From JBHHXR01 sp046757205 (GTDB lineage: Bacteria > Pseudomonadota > Alphaproteobacteria > Rhodobacterales > Rhodobacteraceae), in the NCBI GenBank assembly GCA_046757205.1, contig JBHHXR010000082.1, positions 1 to 13,302 on the forward strand: a DNA stretch of 13,302 bases, in the 5' to 3' direction. Below, piece by piece: positions 5,771 to 13,302 of this stretch. Position 1 is the first letter of the stretch. Each line of letters begins with the position of its first letter. A program made the position numbers and the translations under genes. The notes beneath the pieces are model-generated. The model was not told where the DNA came from, did no database searches, and was given only the letters and a program-made list of their open reading frames with translations.

Positions 5771-7477
5771 ATGTCGAGTCCCAATCTGGTCCCCATTCCG
5801 GAACTGTACGTCTCCTACAACAGCGCCGAGAAGCTGAAGCACGAGGCGGCAAGCCTGCCTTCGTGGGACCTCACCCAGCGTCAGATCTGCGATCTCGAAC
5901 TGCTGATGAACGGCGCCTTCAACCCGTTGAAGGGCTTCCTGTCGCAACGCGACTACGAAAGCGTCGTCGACGACATGCGGCTGGCCGACGGCAGGCTGTG
6001 GCCGATGCCGGTCACGCTGGACGTATCCGAGGAATTCGCCGCCTCCATCGACGTGGACCAGGACATCGCACTGCGCGATCCCGAGGGCGTGATCCTCGCC
6101 ATCCTTTCGGTCACCGACAAATGGACCCCGGACAAGCCGCACGAGGCCAAGGCGGTTTTCGGCGCCGACGACATCGCGCATCCCGCCGTCAACTACCTGC
6201 ACAATACAGCCGGCCCGGTTTATCTCGGCGGCCCGATCACCGGCATCCAGCAGCCGGTGCATTACGATTATCGCGGCCGCCGCGACACGCCGAACGAGCT
6301 GCGCACCTTCTTCCGCAAGATGGGCTGGCGCCGGATCGTCGCCTTCCAGACCCGCAACCCGCTGCACCGGGCGCACCAGGAACTGACCTTCCGCGCCGCC
6401 AAGGAAGCCCAGGCCAACCTGATGATCCATCCCGTCGTCGGCATGACCAAGCCGGGCGATATCGACCATTTCACGCGGGTGCGCTGCTACGAGGCCGTTC
6501 TCGACCAGTATCCGTCATCCACCACGACGCTGAGCCTCTTGAACCTCGCCATGCGCATGGGCGGCCCGCGCGAGGCGGTGTGGCACGGGCTGATCCGCGC
6601 CAACCACGGCTGCACCCATTTCATCGTCGGCCGCGACCATGCCGGTCCCGGCAAGAACGCCGACGGCGAGGACTTCTACGGCCCCTACGACGCGCAGGAC
6701 CTGTTCCGCGAATACCAGTCCGAGATCGGCGTCGAAATGGTGCCGTTCAAGCACATGGTCTACGTTCAGGAACGCTCGCAGTACCAGCCGGCCGACGAAG
6801 TGGCTGAGGACGCGACGATCCTGAACATTTCGGGAACCGAACTGCGCCGTCGGCTCCAGGAGGGTCTCGAAATCCCCGACTGGTTTTCCTTCCCCGAGGT
6901 CGTGGTGGAGCTGCGCCGCACCAAACCGGCAAGGTCGAAGCAGGGGTTCACCGTCTTTTTCACCGGTCTGTCAGGATCGGGCAAGTCGACGATCGCCAAC
7001 GCCTTGCGGATCAAGCTCATGGAAATGGGCGGGCGGCCGGTGACGCTGCTCGATGGCGACATCGTGCGCAAGAACCTGTCTTCGGAACTCGGCTTTTCCA
7101 AGGAGCACCGCGACCTCAACATCCGCCGTATCGGCTACGTGGCATCGGAGATCACCAAGAACGGCGGCATCGCCATCTGCGCGCCGATCGCGCCCTATGC
7201 CACGACACGCAGGGCGGTGCGCGAGGAGATAGAAGCCTTCGGCGCCTTCGTCGAGGTCCACGTCGCGACCTCGCTGGAGGAATGCGAACGGCGCGACCGC
7301 AAGGGGCTCTACAAACTGGCCCGCGCCGGCAAGATCAAGGAGTTCACCGGCATCTCGGACCCCTATGAAGAGCCGGCCGCGCCCGAACTTCGCGTCGACA
7401 CCGAAAACCTCGAAGTCGATTACTGCGCCCAGCAGGTCGTCCTGAAGCTGGAGAACATGGGGCTGATCAAGGCCTGA
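5771..7477 (+). CDS. Bifunctional sulfate adenylyltransferase / adenylylsulfate kinase (Sat-APSK fusion)
   Basis: A 568-residue fusion that makes PAPS from sulfate and 2 ATP. The N-terminal two-thirds (about 1-385) is a homo-oligomeric-type ATP sulfurylase: PUA-like start with LMNGAFNPLKGFL (45-57), the active-site QTRNPLHRAHQE (193-204) with the HxxH pair His199/His202, and GRDHAGPG (287-294). The C-terminal third (about 390-568) is APS kinase with P-loop GLSGSGKST (399-407), LLDGDIVR (426-433), KGLYKLARAG (511-520) and FTGISDPYEEP (525-535). The intact P-loop argues that the kinase is active, unlike the regulatory domain of fungal enzymes. The domain order Sat-APSK matches Aquifex and several Alphaproteobacteria and replaces the heterodimeric CysDN plus CysC. 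The ATG at 5771 is chosen because the protein then begins at the conserved SSPNLVPIPELYVS; a TTG 36 nt upstream is in frame but unlikely. The ribosome site is weak (AAGAAAG). Confidence 0.96.
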   Translation: MSSPNLVPIPELYVSYNSAEKLKHEAASLPSWDLTQRQICDLELLMNGAFNPLKGFLSQRDYESVVDDMRLADGRLWPMPVTLDVSEEFAASIDVDQDIALRDPEGVILAILSVTDKWTPDKPHEAKAVFGADDIAHPAVNYLHNTAGPVYLGGPITGIQQPVHYDYRGRRDTPNELRTFFRKMGWRRIVAFQTRNPLHRAHQELTFRAAKEAQANLMIHPVVGMTKPGDIDHFTRVRCYEAVLDQYPSSTTTLSLLNLAMRMGGPREAVWHGLIRANHGCTHFIVGRDHAGPGKNADGEDFYGPYDAQDLFREYQSEIGVEMVPFKHMVYVQERSQYQPADEVAEDATILNISGTELRRRLQEGLEIPDWFSFPEVVVELRRTKPARSKQGFTVFFTGLSGSGKSTIANALRIKLMEMGGRPVTLLDGDIVRKNLSSELGFSKEHRDLNIRRIGYVASEITKNGGIAICAPIAPYATTRRAVREEIEAFGAFVEVHVATSLEECERRDRKGLYKLARAGKIKEFTGISDPYEEPAAPELRVDTENLEVDYCAQQVVLKLENMGLIKA

Positions 7478-7557
7478 ATCGGGCCGCGGGCGTTTCGGGA
7501 TACTCTTTCAGTGGTGGATTTCACGCGTCGGCGGCCGTCGCGCTGCGGCGCCGCGGA

Positions 7558-7785
7558 TCAGTGCACGCTGACCGGCTCGAACTCGTTCATCCGCGCCAGC
7601 AGGAAAGCCTGCGCCCGGTCGCGAACCAGCGCCAGCCGCTCGCCGTTCGGGCCACAGATCGCGTAGAGTTCTTCCAGACCGGCCGTCTGCTGCCTGATTT
7701 CATCGGGCAGGGAGTCGGTGCGAACCGGTCGGATATAGACGATCCGCTCGGATTCGCGGCCCGGAATGTTCTTGTATTCTGTCAT
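7558..7785 (-). CDS. DUF1150 family small protein
   Basis: A 75-residue hydrophilic protein of the alphaproteobacterial DUF1150 family, function unknown. Family features seen: YIRPVRTDSLPDE (17-29), the LEELYAICGPNGERLALVRDR core (37-57) and an AQAFLLARMNEFEPVSVH end (58-75). The ATG at 7785 is fixed by a strong Shine-Dalgarno AAAGGAGG 6 nt upstream; the same frame is open further 5' but only shadows the hsp20 gene. It starts 19 nt after the hsp20 stop and is clearly its operon partner. This hsp20-DUF1150 order recurs in Alphaproteobacteria, suggesting a shared role in proteostasis (inference). Its promoter is presumably that of hsp20. Confidence 0.88.
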   Translation of the reverse strand: MTEYKNIPGRESERIVYIRPVRTDSLPDEIRQQTAGLEELYAICGPNGERLALVRDRAQAFLLARMNEFEPVSVH

Positions 7786-7804
7786 GTCTTGCCTCCTTTG
7801 CCGA

Positions 7805-8221
7805 TTACCTGGCCGGCTTGATCGTGATCGTCCGGATGACCGAATCCGGTTCTTTCCGGACAAGATCGACATGGAGAAGCCCGTTTTCCATGGTCGCGCC
7901 GGCAACCTCCATGCCTTCGGCAAGCACGAAAGTCCGCTGAAACTGCCGCGCCGCTATGCCGCGGTGCAGATAGACGCGGTCGGTGTCGTTTTCCGCCTGA
8001 CTGCCCTTTATCGAGAGCTGGCTGTCCTCCACGGTTATCGACAGGTCCTGTTCACGAAACCCCGCTACCGCAAGCGTGATACGGTACGCAGCCTCGTCCT
8101 TTTGTTCAATGTTGTAAGGCGGATAGCCGTCGCTTCCGGTTCTGGCGGTTCTCTCGACAAGTCGGTCGAGCTGCTCAAAGCCCAAAAGAAACGGATGAGA
8201 TGCAAACGAGACTTTCGTCAT
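7805..8221 (-). CDS. Small heat-shock protein, Hsp20/alpha-crystallin family (IbpA-like)
   Basis: A 138-residue ATP-independent holdase that binds unfolding proteins and hands them to DnaK/ClpB. The N-terminal arm is residues 1-32 (hydrophobic, FLLGFEQLDRLVE). The alpha-crystallin domain runs from YPPYNIE (33-39) to about 122 and holds ITLAVAGF (48-55), the LSIKGSQ strand (69-75) and the MENGLLHVDLV motif (111-121, the usual A-x-x-x-G-x-L position). The tail has the ITI (132-134) I-x-I motif that docks oligomers. The ATG at 8221 is preferred over a TTG at 8230: AAAGGG lies about 10 nt before the ATG and only 1 nt before the TTG. It is the first gene of a two-gene unit with the DUF1150 gene and is divergent from a DUF465 gene. 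Confidence 0.95.
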   Translation of the reverse strand: MTKVSFASHPFLLGFEQLDRLVERTARTGSDGYPPYNIEQKDEAAYRITLAVAGFREQDLSITVEDSQLSIKGSQAENDTDRVYLHRGIAARQFQRTFVLAEGMEVAGATMENGLLHVDLVRKEPDSVIRTITIKPAR

Positions 8222-8280
8222 CTGTGACAAGCCCTTTCAGAAGCGACTTCAGATACGGCCCCGATACCGGCAGCCTGTCC

Positions 8281-8312
8281 CACATATGTGATGCCGCCGC
8301 CGGTTTCACAAG
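8281..8312 (-). promoter_or_regulatory. Candidate RpoH (sigma-32) promoter of hsp20
   Basis: On the minus strand CTTG (8312-8309), in CTTGTGAAA, is followed after 18 nt by CACATATGTG (8290-8281), which resembles the CCCATnT / CYTATnT -10 of alphaproteobacterial heat-shock promoters. Transcription would begin near 8277-8275, giving a leader of about 55 nt. Both hexamers are imperfect. Confidence 0.35.
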
Positions 8313-8387
8313 ACGACCGGCCCGTTTTTGCTGTTCTGAAACGCCTAGTGCCGCTATCATCGGACCGGATCACCAGAGCAACCAGAG

Positions 8388-8606
8388 ATGAGCTATCCTG
8401 AGGAAATGGATCGTGAACAGGTGCTGAAGGTCAAACTGGAAACGCTTCGCCAAGAGCACAGGGACCTTGACGAAGCGATTCGGGCGCTCGCAAAACAGGC
8501 CAGCGCCGATGGCCTCACGCTGCAACGGCTCAAACGGCAGAAGCTCGCGCTCAAGGACAGGATCGCCCGGCTGGAAGACGAAATTACACCGGACATCATA
8601 GCCTGA
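8388..8606 (+). CDS. DUF465 / YdcH-like small coiled-coil protein
   Basis: A 72-residue protein that is almost entirely charged helix: EQVLKVKLETLRQEHRDLDE (10-29), then LTLQRLKRQKLALKDRIARLE (43-63). The R-x-EHRxLDxxI and LKRQKLxLKDxIxxLE pattern is that of DUF465, common as short proteins in Proteobacteria, function unknown. Coiled-coil dimerisation is likely. The ATG at 8388 gives the usual N-terminus; a second ATG at 8406 has GAGGA next to it, but too close for good initiation. It is divergent from hsp20 (166 bp between starts) and 67 bp upstream of purE, which has its own promoter. DUF465 genes near purE recur in Alphaproteobacteria. Confidence 0.85.
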   Translation: MSYPEEMDREQVLKVKLETLRQEHRDLDEAIRALAKQASADGLTLQRLKRQKLALKDRIARLEDEITPDIIA

Positions 8607-8611
8607 CCACC

Positions 8612-8639
8612 TTGCGCGGTCCCTGAAGCCGATTATAGT
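8612..8639 (+). promoter_or_regulatory. Likely promoter of purEK
   Basis: TTGCGC (8612-8617), a 16-bp spacer and TATAGT (8634-8639), followed by an expected start near 8646, 28 nt before the purE ATG at 8674. It lies directly after the DUF465 stop. No PurR-like operator was recognised. Confidence 0.5.
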
Positions 8640-8673
8640 GCGCGCTTCCTCGAAGGCAGGCGCAGGTTTTGTC

Positions 8674-9165
8674 ATGACCGTTCCCCTTGTCGGCATCATC
8701 ATGGGCAGCCAGTCCGACTGGCCGACGATGCGCGGCGCCGCCCGCGTCCTCGAAGAACTGGATGTTCCGTTCGAGACCCGGATCGTGTCCGCCCACCGCA
8801 CGCCGGACCGGCTCTACGAATACGGCCAAACCGCCGCGGAGCGCGGCCTGAAGGTCATCGTCGCGGGCGCCGGCGGCGCCGCGCATCTGCCCGGCATGAT
8901 GGCTTCGAAAACACGCCTGCCGGTGCTCGGCGTGCCGATCGAGACGCAGGCCCTTTCGGGCCTGGATTCGCTCTATTCGATCGTCCAGATGCCGCGCGGC
9001 TTTCCGGTCGGCACCATGGCCATCGGTGCCGCCGGCGCGGCCAATGCCGGTCTGATGGCGGCCGCCATCCTGGCCAACCAGGACGCCGCGCTCGCCGAAC
9101 GGCTGGAGGCCTGGCGCGCCGCGCTCAGCGCGTCGGTCGCGGAACGGCCGGACGACGATGACTGA
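8674..9165 (+). CDS. purE: N5-carboxyaminoimidazole ribonucleotide mutase (PurE)
   Basis: A 163-residue class I PurE that converts N5-CAIR to CAIR in purine synthesis; works as a cytosolic octamer. Signature motifs: GIIMGSQSDW (7-16), SAHRTPDRLYEY (39-50) with the catalytic His41, and VAGAGGAAHLPGM (63-75), then GVPIETQALSGLDSLYSIVQM (86-106). Start choice: an in-frame GTG at 8638 overlaps the -10 box of the promoter, while the ATG at 8674 gives normal family length, so the ATG is used. Its ribosome site is weak (GCAGG about 9 nt upstream). The stop overlaps the purK start by 8 bp (ATGACTGA), so the two are translated together. Confidence 0.97.
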   Translation: MTVPLVGIIMGSQSDWPTMRGAARVLEELDVPFETRIVSAHRTPDRLYEYGQTAAERGLKVIVAGAGGAAHLPGMMASKTRLPVLGVPIETQALSGLDSLYSIVQMPRGFPVGTMAIGAAGAANAGLMAAAILANQDAALAERLEAWRAALSASVAERPDDDD

Positions 9166-10231
9166 CCCGCTGCCGGCCGGCAGCCGCATCGGCATACTCG
9201 GCGGCGGCCAGCTTGGCCGGATGCTGTCGATGGCCGCCGCGCGGCTCGGCTGCGTCTGCCCTATCTATGACCCGGCCGACGCGCCGCCTGCCGGCCCGGT
9301 GGCCGGGCGCGTCACCAGCGGCACCGGGCACGATCTCGAGGCGCTGGACGCCTTCGCCCGCACCGTCGACGTGATCACCTACGAATTCGAGAACGTCCCG
9401 GCCGAGGCGGTCGACCTGATCGAGGGCATATGCCCGGTGCGCCCCGGGCGCCGCGCGCTCGCGGTCAGTCAGGACCGGCTTGACGAAAAGGACTTCCTGT
9501 CCGGCCTCGGTTTGCGCACCGCCCCCTACGCGCCCATAGACTCGCTGCCCGATCTGGAGACGGCGGTCGCGGTCATGGCAACACCGGCGATCCTGAAGAC
9601 CCGCCGCCTGGGCTACGACGGCAAGGGGCAGATACGTGTGGACATGCCGGACCAGGCCGCGCAGGCGTTCAGGTGGCTCGACGGGCGGCCCGCCGTGCTG
9701 GAGGGATACGTCGAATTCGCCCAGGAGATATCGGTGATCGGCGCGCGCGGTGTCGACGGCCGCGTGGTGTGTTACGACCCCGGCGAAAACCTGCACCGCG
9801 ACGGCATCCTGCGAACCACGACGGTGCCGGCCGGCGTTCCGCCTGCCACGGCCACGGACGCCGTGCTTCTGACCGGCAGGATCCTCAACGCTCTGGAATA
9901 TGTTGGCGTCCTCGCGGTCGAGCTGTTCGTCGCCGAAGACGGGCTGGTGGTGAACGAGATCGCGCCGCGGGTGCACAATTCCGGGCACTGGACCCAGAAC
10001 GCCTGCATCATCGACCAGTTCGAACAGCATGTCAGGGCGATCTGCGGCTGGCCGCTGGGCAACGGCCGGCGCCACTCCGACGCCACCATGATCAACCTGA
10101 TCGGCCACGATGTCGACGACCTGTCGGAATACCTCGAGGACGGCATCCACCTCTACGGCAAGGCCGACGTTCGCGACGGCCGCAAGATGGGCCACGTCAA
10201 CCGGATACGGCCCCTGGGCGCGGCGGGCTGA
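9158..10231 (+). CDS. purK: N5-carboxyaminoimidazole ribonucleotide synthase (PurK)
   Basis: A 357-residue ATP-grasp enzyme that uses ATP and bicarbonate to make N5-CAIR from AIR, the substrate of PurE. Domains in order: Rossmann-like preATP-grasp with GILGGGQLGRM (12-22) and YEFENVP (75-81); ATP-grasp core with LKTRRLGYDGKGQ (146-158), EGYVEFAQEISVI (182-194), LAVELFV (252-258) and the metal/ATP motif NEIAPRVHNSGHWT (266-279); and a C-terminal cap with KMGHVN (343-348). Length is normal. Presence of PurK next to a class I PurE confirms the bacterial two-step route rather than a single AIR carboxylase. It ends 36 bp from the convergent DUF1508 gene, a short GC-rich gap with no clear terminator. 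Confidence 0.97.
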   Translation: MTDPLPAGSRIGILGGGQLGRMLSMAAARLGCVCPIYDPADAPPAGPVAGRVTSGTGHDLEALDAFARTVDVITYEFENVPAEAVDLIEGICPVRPGRRALAVSQDRLDEKDFLSGLGLRTAPYAPIDSLPDLETAVAVMATPAILKTRRLGYDGKGQIRVDMPDQAAQAFRWLDGRPAVLEGYVEFAQEISVIGARGVDGRVVCYDPGENLHRDGILRTTTVPAGVPPATATDAVLLTGRILNALEYVGVLAVELFVAEDGLVVNEIAPRVHNSGHWTQNACIIDQFEQHVRAICGWPLGNGRRHSDATMINLIGHDVDDLSEYLEDGIHLYGKADVRDGRKMGHVNRIRPLGAAG

Positions 10232-10267
10232 ACGGCCGCCGCCCGGCGCCCCCGAAGCCGCGCGCGA

Positions 10268-10579
10268 TCAGCCGGCGTATCCCTGGCGCGCCGCGTTCGC
10301 CTCGGCGTCGCCCTTGGACTTGTAACCCTCCGACGACGCGCCGACAATCTGACCGTTGGCGGCCTTGCGGCGCCAGCGGTGTTCACCACGCTTGTCGGTG
10401 TAGAATTCCCATTTGTCGCTGTCCTTCGGGCCGCGGTTCATGTTGGCTTCGCAATCGCCCCGGTTCTTGTAGCCTTCGCAGGCCGCGCCGACGATACGGC
10501 CGTTGGCCGCCTTGCGGCGCCAACGCCATTCGCCGCGCTTGTCCTGATACACTTCGAACGTGTCGTTCTCTCCGGCCAT
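10268..10579 (-). CDS. Tandem DUF1508 (YegP-like) protein
   Basis: A 103-residue basic, soluble protein made of two DUF1508 units. FEVYQDKRGEWRWRRKAANG (8-27) repeats at 57-76 as WEFYTDKRGEHRWRRKAANG, an offset of 49 residues; each is followed by (R/Q)IVGA and an EGYK-x-(R/K)-GD-x-EAN stretch. Family members such as E. coli YegP have this two-repeat form; function is unknown, with stress or starvation links reported for some. The ATG at 10579 has AAGGAAGGG about 9 nt upstream. It lies 132 bp downstream of the DMT permease gene on the same strand, with a strongly structured region between them, and converges on purK. A role with neighbours cannot be read from the context. Confidence 0.9.
   Translation of the reverse strand: MAGENDTFEVYQDKRGEWRWRRKAANGRIVGAACEGYKNRGDCEANMNRGPKDSDKWEFYTDKRGEHRWRRKAANGQIVGASSEGYKSKGDAEANAARQGYAG
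10295..10411 (-). repeat. Second copy of intragenic DUF1508 repeat
   Basis: Encodes residues 57-95. It aligns with 10442-10558 at a constant offset of 147 bp (49 codons); the GCGGCCTTGCGGCGCCA-type stretch is nearly identical in both. An internal duplication characteristic of the family. Confidence 0.8.
10442..10558 (-). repeat. First copy of intragenic DUF1508 repeat
   Basis: Encodes residues 8-46, the N-terminal DUF1508 unit, paired with 10295-10411. The two copies differ mainly in the EGYK linker (NRGDC versus SKGDA). Confidence 0.8.
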
Positions 10580-10599
10580 TCCCTCAATCCCTTCCTTGC

Positions 10600-10650
10600 C
10601 CGGTCGGGCAGCCGACCAGAAAACTTGCCCGACCGGCCTGCGCCGGTCGG
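10600..10650 (-). promoter_or_regulatory. Structured leader with mutually exclusive hairpins before the DUF1508 gene
   Basis: Read on the minus strand. Hairpin 1: CCGACCGGC (10650-10642), loop GCAG, GCCGGTCGG (10637-10629), 9 perfect pairs, then GCAAGTTTTC, a weak U-run. Hairpin 2: CCGGTCGGGCA (10636-10626) with TGCCCGACCGG (10610-10600), 11 perfect pairs and a 15-nt loop. Hairpin 3: GGTCGG (10617-10612) with CCGACC (10607-10602). Hairpin 2 shares arms with both others, so 1+3 and 2 exclude each other, as in attenuators. The Shine-Dalgarno begins just after. Alternatives are a terminator for the permease gene or a REP-like palindrome cluster. Confidence 0.45.
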
Positions 10651-10711
10651 TAATAACAGACTGCGCGGAAACGCGGATTTTGGCAAGCGCCCCCGGGCGG
10701 TTCCATCGCTC

Positions 10712-11554
10712 TCAGCGGCGGTTGCTCTTCGCAAGGACAGCGATCGCCACGCCGCCGAGAATCAGCGCCGAAGAGATCGCGAAAGACCACGTCGCGCGCT
10801 CGCCCAAGAACACGATGCCCCCCGACAGGGCGATCAGCGGGACGGTAAGCTGGGCGATCGCCGCCAGGCTGGAATCCAGCTTTGGCAGGACGGCGTACCA
10901 GATCGCGTACCCCATGCCCGAGGCGAGCGCGCCGGACGCCACCGCCAGCGCGAATCCGGGCACGGTCAGCGAAACGCCGGTGCCGAAAACGAGCCACAGC
11001 AAAACCCCCGCGGGCGCCGCCAACAGGAAGTTGGCCGCCGTCGTCGCCAGCGGCCTGGAAATTGACCGGCCGCGCAGCGAATAGATGCCCCAGCCGACGG
11101 CCGAGGCAGCCATCAGAAACGCACCGAAGACATCCGGCGCCTTTGCCCCCGGCGCGAACAGGACCGCCAGACCGACCATGCCCATGGTGGTTCCCAGCCA
11201 GCGCGCCGGTCCGGGCCGCTCGCCAAGGTAGAGCGCCCCGGCGAACATGGTTATCTGCACGCCGCCGAACAGGATCAGCGCCCCGATCCCGGTGTCCAGC
11301 GTTACATAGGAATAGGAAAATGCCCCGGAATAGACAAACAGCGCCGCCGCCGAACCCGGCGTTCCCCGCCGGAGATACCGCCGCGTTTCGCCCCTGACTG
11401 CCACCAGCGCGAAGAGCGCCATCGCGCCGGACGCCAGGCGGATCGCGGTGAAAGCGCCGGGGCCGATCTGGCCGAGCGCCAACGCGCTCCGGGTAAGCAC
11501 GGAATTCGCAGCAAACGCCAAGAGCGTCAGAACCGTCAACCAAAACAGACGCAT
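10712..11554 (-). CDS. DMT-superfamily (EamA) permease
   Basis: A 280-residue inner-membrane protein with about ten hydrophobic segments in two EamA halves (about 1-135 and 142-275). Each half ends in the typical LGER motif before its last helix (110-113 and 250-253). Such drug/metabolite transporters export amino acids, nucleosides or toxic metabolites; the substrate cannot be told from sequence. The start is taken at the ATG at 11554 because the protein then begins with the first helix (MRLFWLTVLTLLAFAANSVL). The frame is open for 53 more codons upstream, but these encode a Cys/Arg-rich, non-membrane stretch unlike the family. No Shine-Dalgarno precedes the ATG and a promoter-like pair is placed so that the message could be leaderless. 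It lies between groEL and the DUF1508 gene, all on the minus strand. Confidence 0.88.
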   Translation of the reverse strand: MRLFWLTVLTLLAFAANSVLTRSALALGQIGPGAFTAIRLASGAMALFALVAVRGETRRYLRRGTPGSAAALFVYSGAFSYSYVTLDTGIGALILFGGVQITMFAGALYLGERPGPARWLGTTMGMVGLAVLFAPGAKAPDVFGAFLMAASAVGWGIYSLRGRSISRPLATTAANFLLAAPAGVLLWLVFGTGVSLTVPGFALAVASGALASGMGYAIWYAVLPKLDSSLAAIAQLTVPLIALSGGIVFLGERATWSFAISSALILGGVAIAVLAKSNRR

Positions 11555-11560
11555 AGAGGC

Positions 11561-11588
11561 GTGATACCGGATTCCGGCGTTGCGCCAA
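11561..11588 (-). promoter_or_regulatory. Candidate leaderless promoter of the DMT permease
   Basis: Minus-strand TTGGCG (11588-11583), a 16-bp spacer and TATCAC (11566-11561). A start 6-7 bp beyond the -10 falls on or next to the A of the ATG at 11554, consistent with the absence of a ribosome site. Confidence 0.35.
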
Positions 11589-11606
11589 CCGCAATCTGCA
11601 CCGGTC

Positions 11607-11626
11607 CGAACACAGTTTCGTGTTCG
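11607..11626. promoter_or_regulatory. 20-bp palindrome upstream of the DMT permease
   Basis: CGAACAC (11607-11613), 6-bp spacer, GTGTTCG (11620-11626): a perfect 7+7 inverted repeat. Its centre (11616.5) is about 62 bp upstream of the inferred start at 11554, the usual place for a class I activator site. Which protein binds is unknown. Confidence 0.4.
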
Positions 11627-11752
11627 CGGCCGCCCGGTTTCCCGCGCGCCAGCGCATCCCCCGCAGAACGAAAGCCCGCATCCTTTGGACGCACCCTCGT
11701 TCTCTGAGTTCACTAAATATCCCGCGCCGGTGTCAACCTGCGATCCGTAACG

Positions 11753-11776
11753 AAAACGGGGAGCCGAAGCCCCCCG
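11753..11776 (-). terminator. Intrinsic terminator of groEL
   Basis: On the minus strand CGGGGGGC (11776-11769), tetraloop UUCG, GCUCCCCG (11764-11757), an 8-bp stem with one G-U pair, directly followed by UUUU (11756-11753) and then CGUU. It starts 30 nt after the groEL stop codon. Strong stem, extra-stable UUCG loop and U-run make this a clear Rho-independent terminator. Confidence 0.88.
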
Positions 11777-11805
11777 CCTTCAGGATTTGTCATGTCCGGC
11801 AGGAC

Positions 11806-13302
<1,497 letters not shown>

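Noticed and set aside
5635..6807. 390-codon plus frame overlapping the start of the PAPS synthase gene
   Set aside because: Out-of-frame Arg/Pro-rich translation over the sulfurylase domain; not a gene.
7478..7557. Terminator between the convergent PAPS synthase and DUF1150 genes
   Set aside because: GC-rich with short imperfect palindromes (GCGGCGCCGC) but no convincing stem followed by a U-run on either strand.
8222..8276. Classical ROSE RNA thermometer before hsp20
   Set aside because: I could not find the conserved U(U/C)GCU element pairing with the ribosome site; only a small hairpin is seen.
9125..10195. 356-codon minus-strand frame opposite purK
   Set aside because: Shadow of purK, which is intact with all ATP-grasp motifs.
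10379..11065. 228-codon plus-strand frame across the DUF1508 gene, the leader and the permease gene
   Set aside because: Runs antisense across two genes and a structured spacer; composition is typical of a shadow frame.
11555..11713. N-terminal extension of the DMT permease (53 codons)
   Set aside because: Would add a Cys/Arg-rich hydrophilic stretch in front of the first membrane helix; no family member looks like this, and the palindrome and promoter lie there.

Overview
The window comes from a GC-rich alphaproteobacterium, most likely Hyphomicrobiales (Rhizobiales) or Rhodobacterales. Markers for this are the lgt / MidA-type methyltransferase / pgeF trio, an Hsp20 gene followed by a DUF1150 gene, a DUF465 gene ahead of purE-purK, and a GroEL with an AMPDMGGMGGMM tail. 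This is inferred from gene content and protein motifs; no rRNA gene is present. Coding density is high, and there is no integrase, transposase, CRISPR array or tRNA. This is ordinary chromosome.

Left part (43-3915, plus strand): a tight operon of lgt (lipoprotein diacylglyceryl transfer), a MidA/NDUFAF7-type methyltransferase, pgeF (laccase-domain peptidoglycan editing factor) and an M24-fold hydrolase. The M24 protein has lost all five canonical metal ligands and may be an ectoine-hydrolase-type (EutD/DoeA) enzyme. An Lrp/AsnC regulator (3925-4422, minus) converges on it with a 9-nt gap. The regulator is divergent from trxB (4614-5582, plus), and the shared 191-bp region holds AT-rich direct repeats 21 bp apart that look like an Lrp-family operator, plus a good trxB promoter.

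Middle (5771-9165): a fused ATP sulfurylase/APS kinase gene makes PAPS in one polypeptide; thioredoxin reductase next door could supply reductant for PAPS reduction. Next come an Hsp20-DUF1150 heat-shock pair on the minus strand, a divergent small DUF465 protein, and purE-purK (de novo purine synthesis, overlapping by 8 bp) behind a recognisable promoter.

Right part (9158-13302): after purK, all genes are on the minus strand. They are a tandem DUF1508 (YegP-like) protein with a leader that can fold in two mutually exclusive ways, a DMT/EamA permease that may be leaderless, and groEL, cut by the window edge but with a clear UUCG-loop terminator.

No wholly new multi-gene system is evident. The best leads are the metal-less M24 protein with its Lrp neighbour, the switch-like leader before the DUF1508 gene, and the leaderless promoter plus upstream palindrome of the DMT permease.
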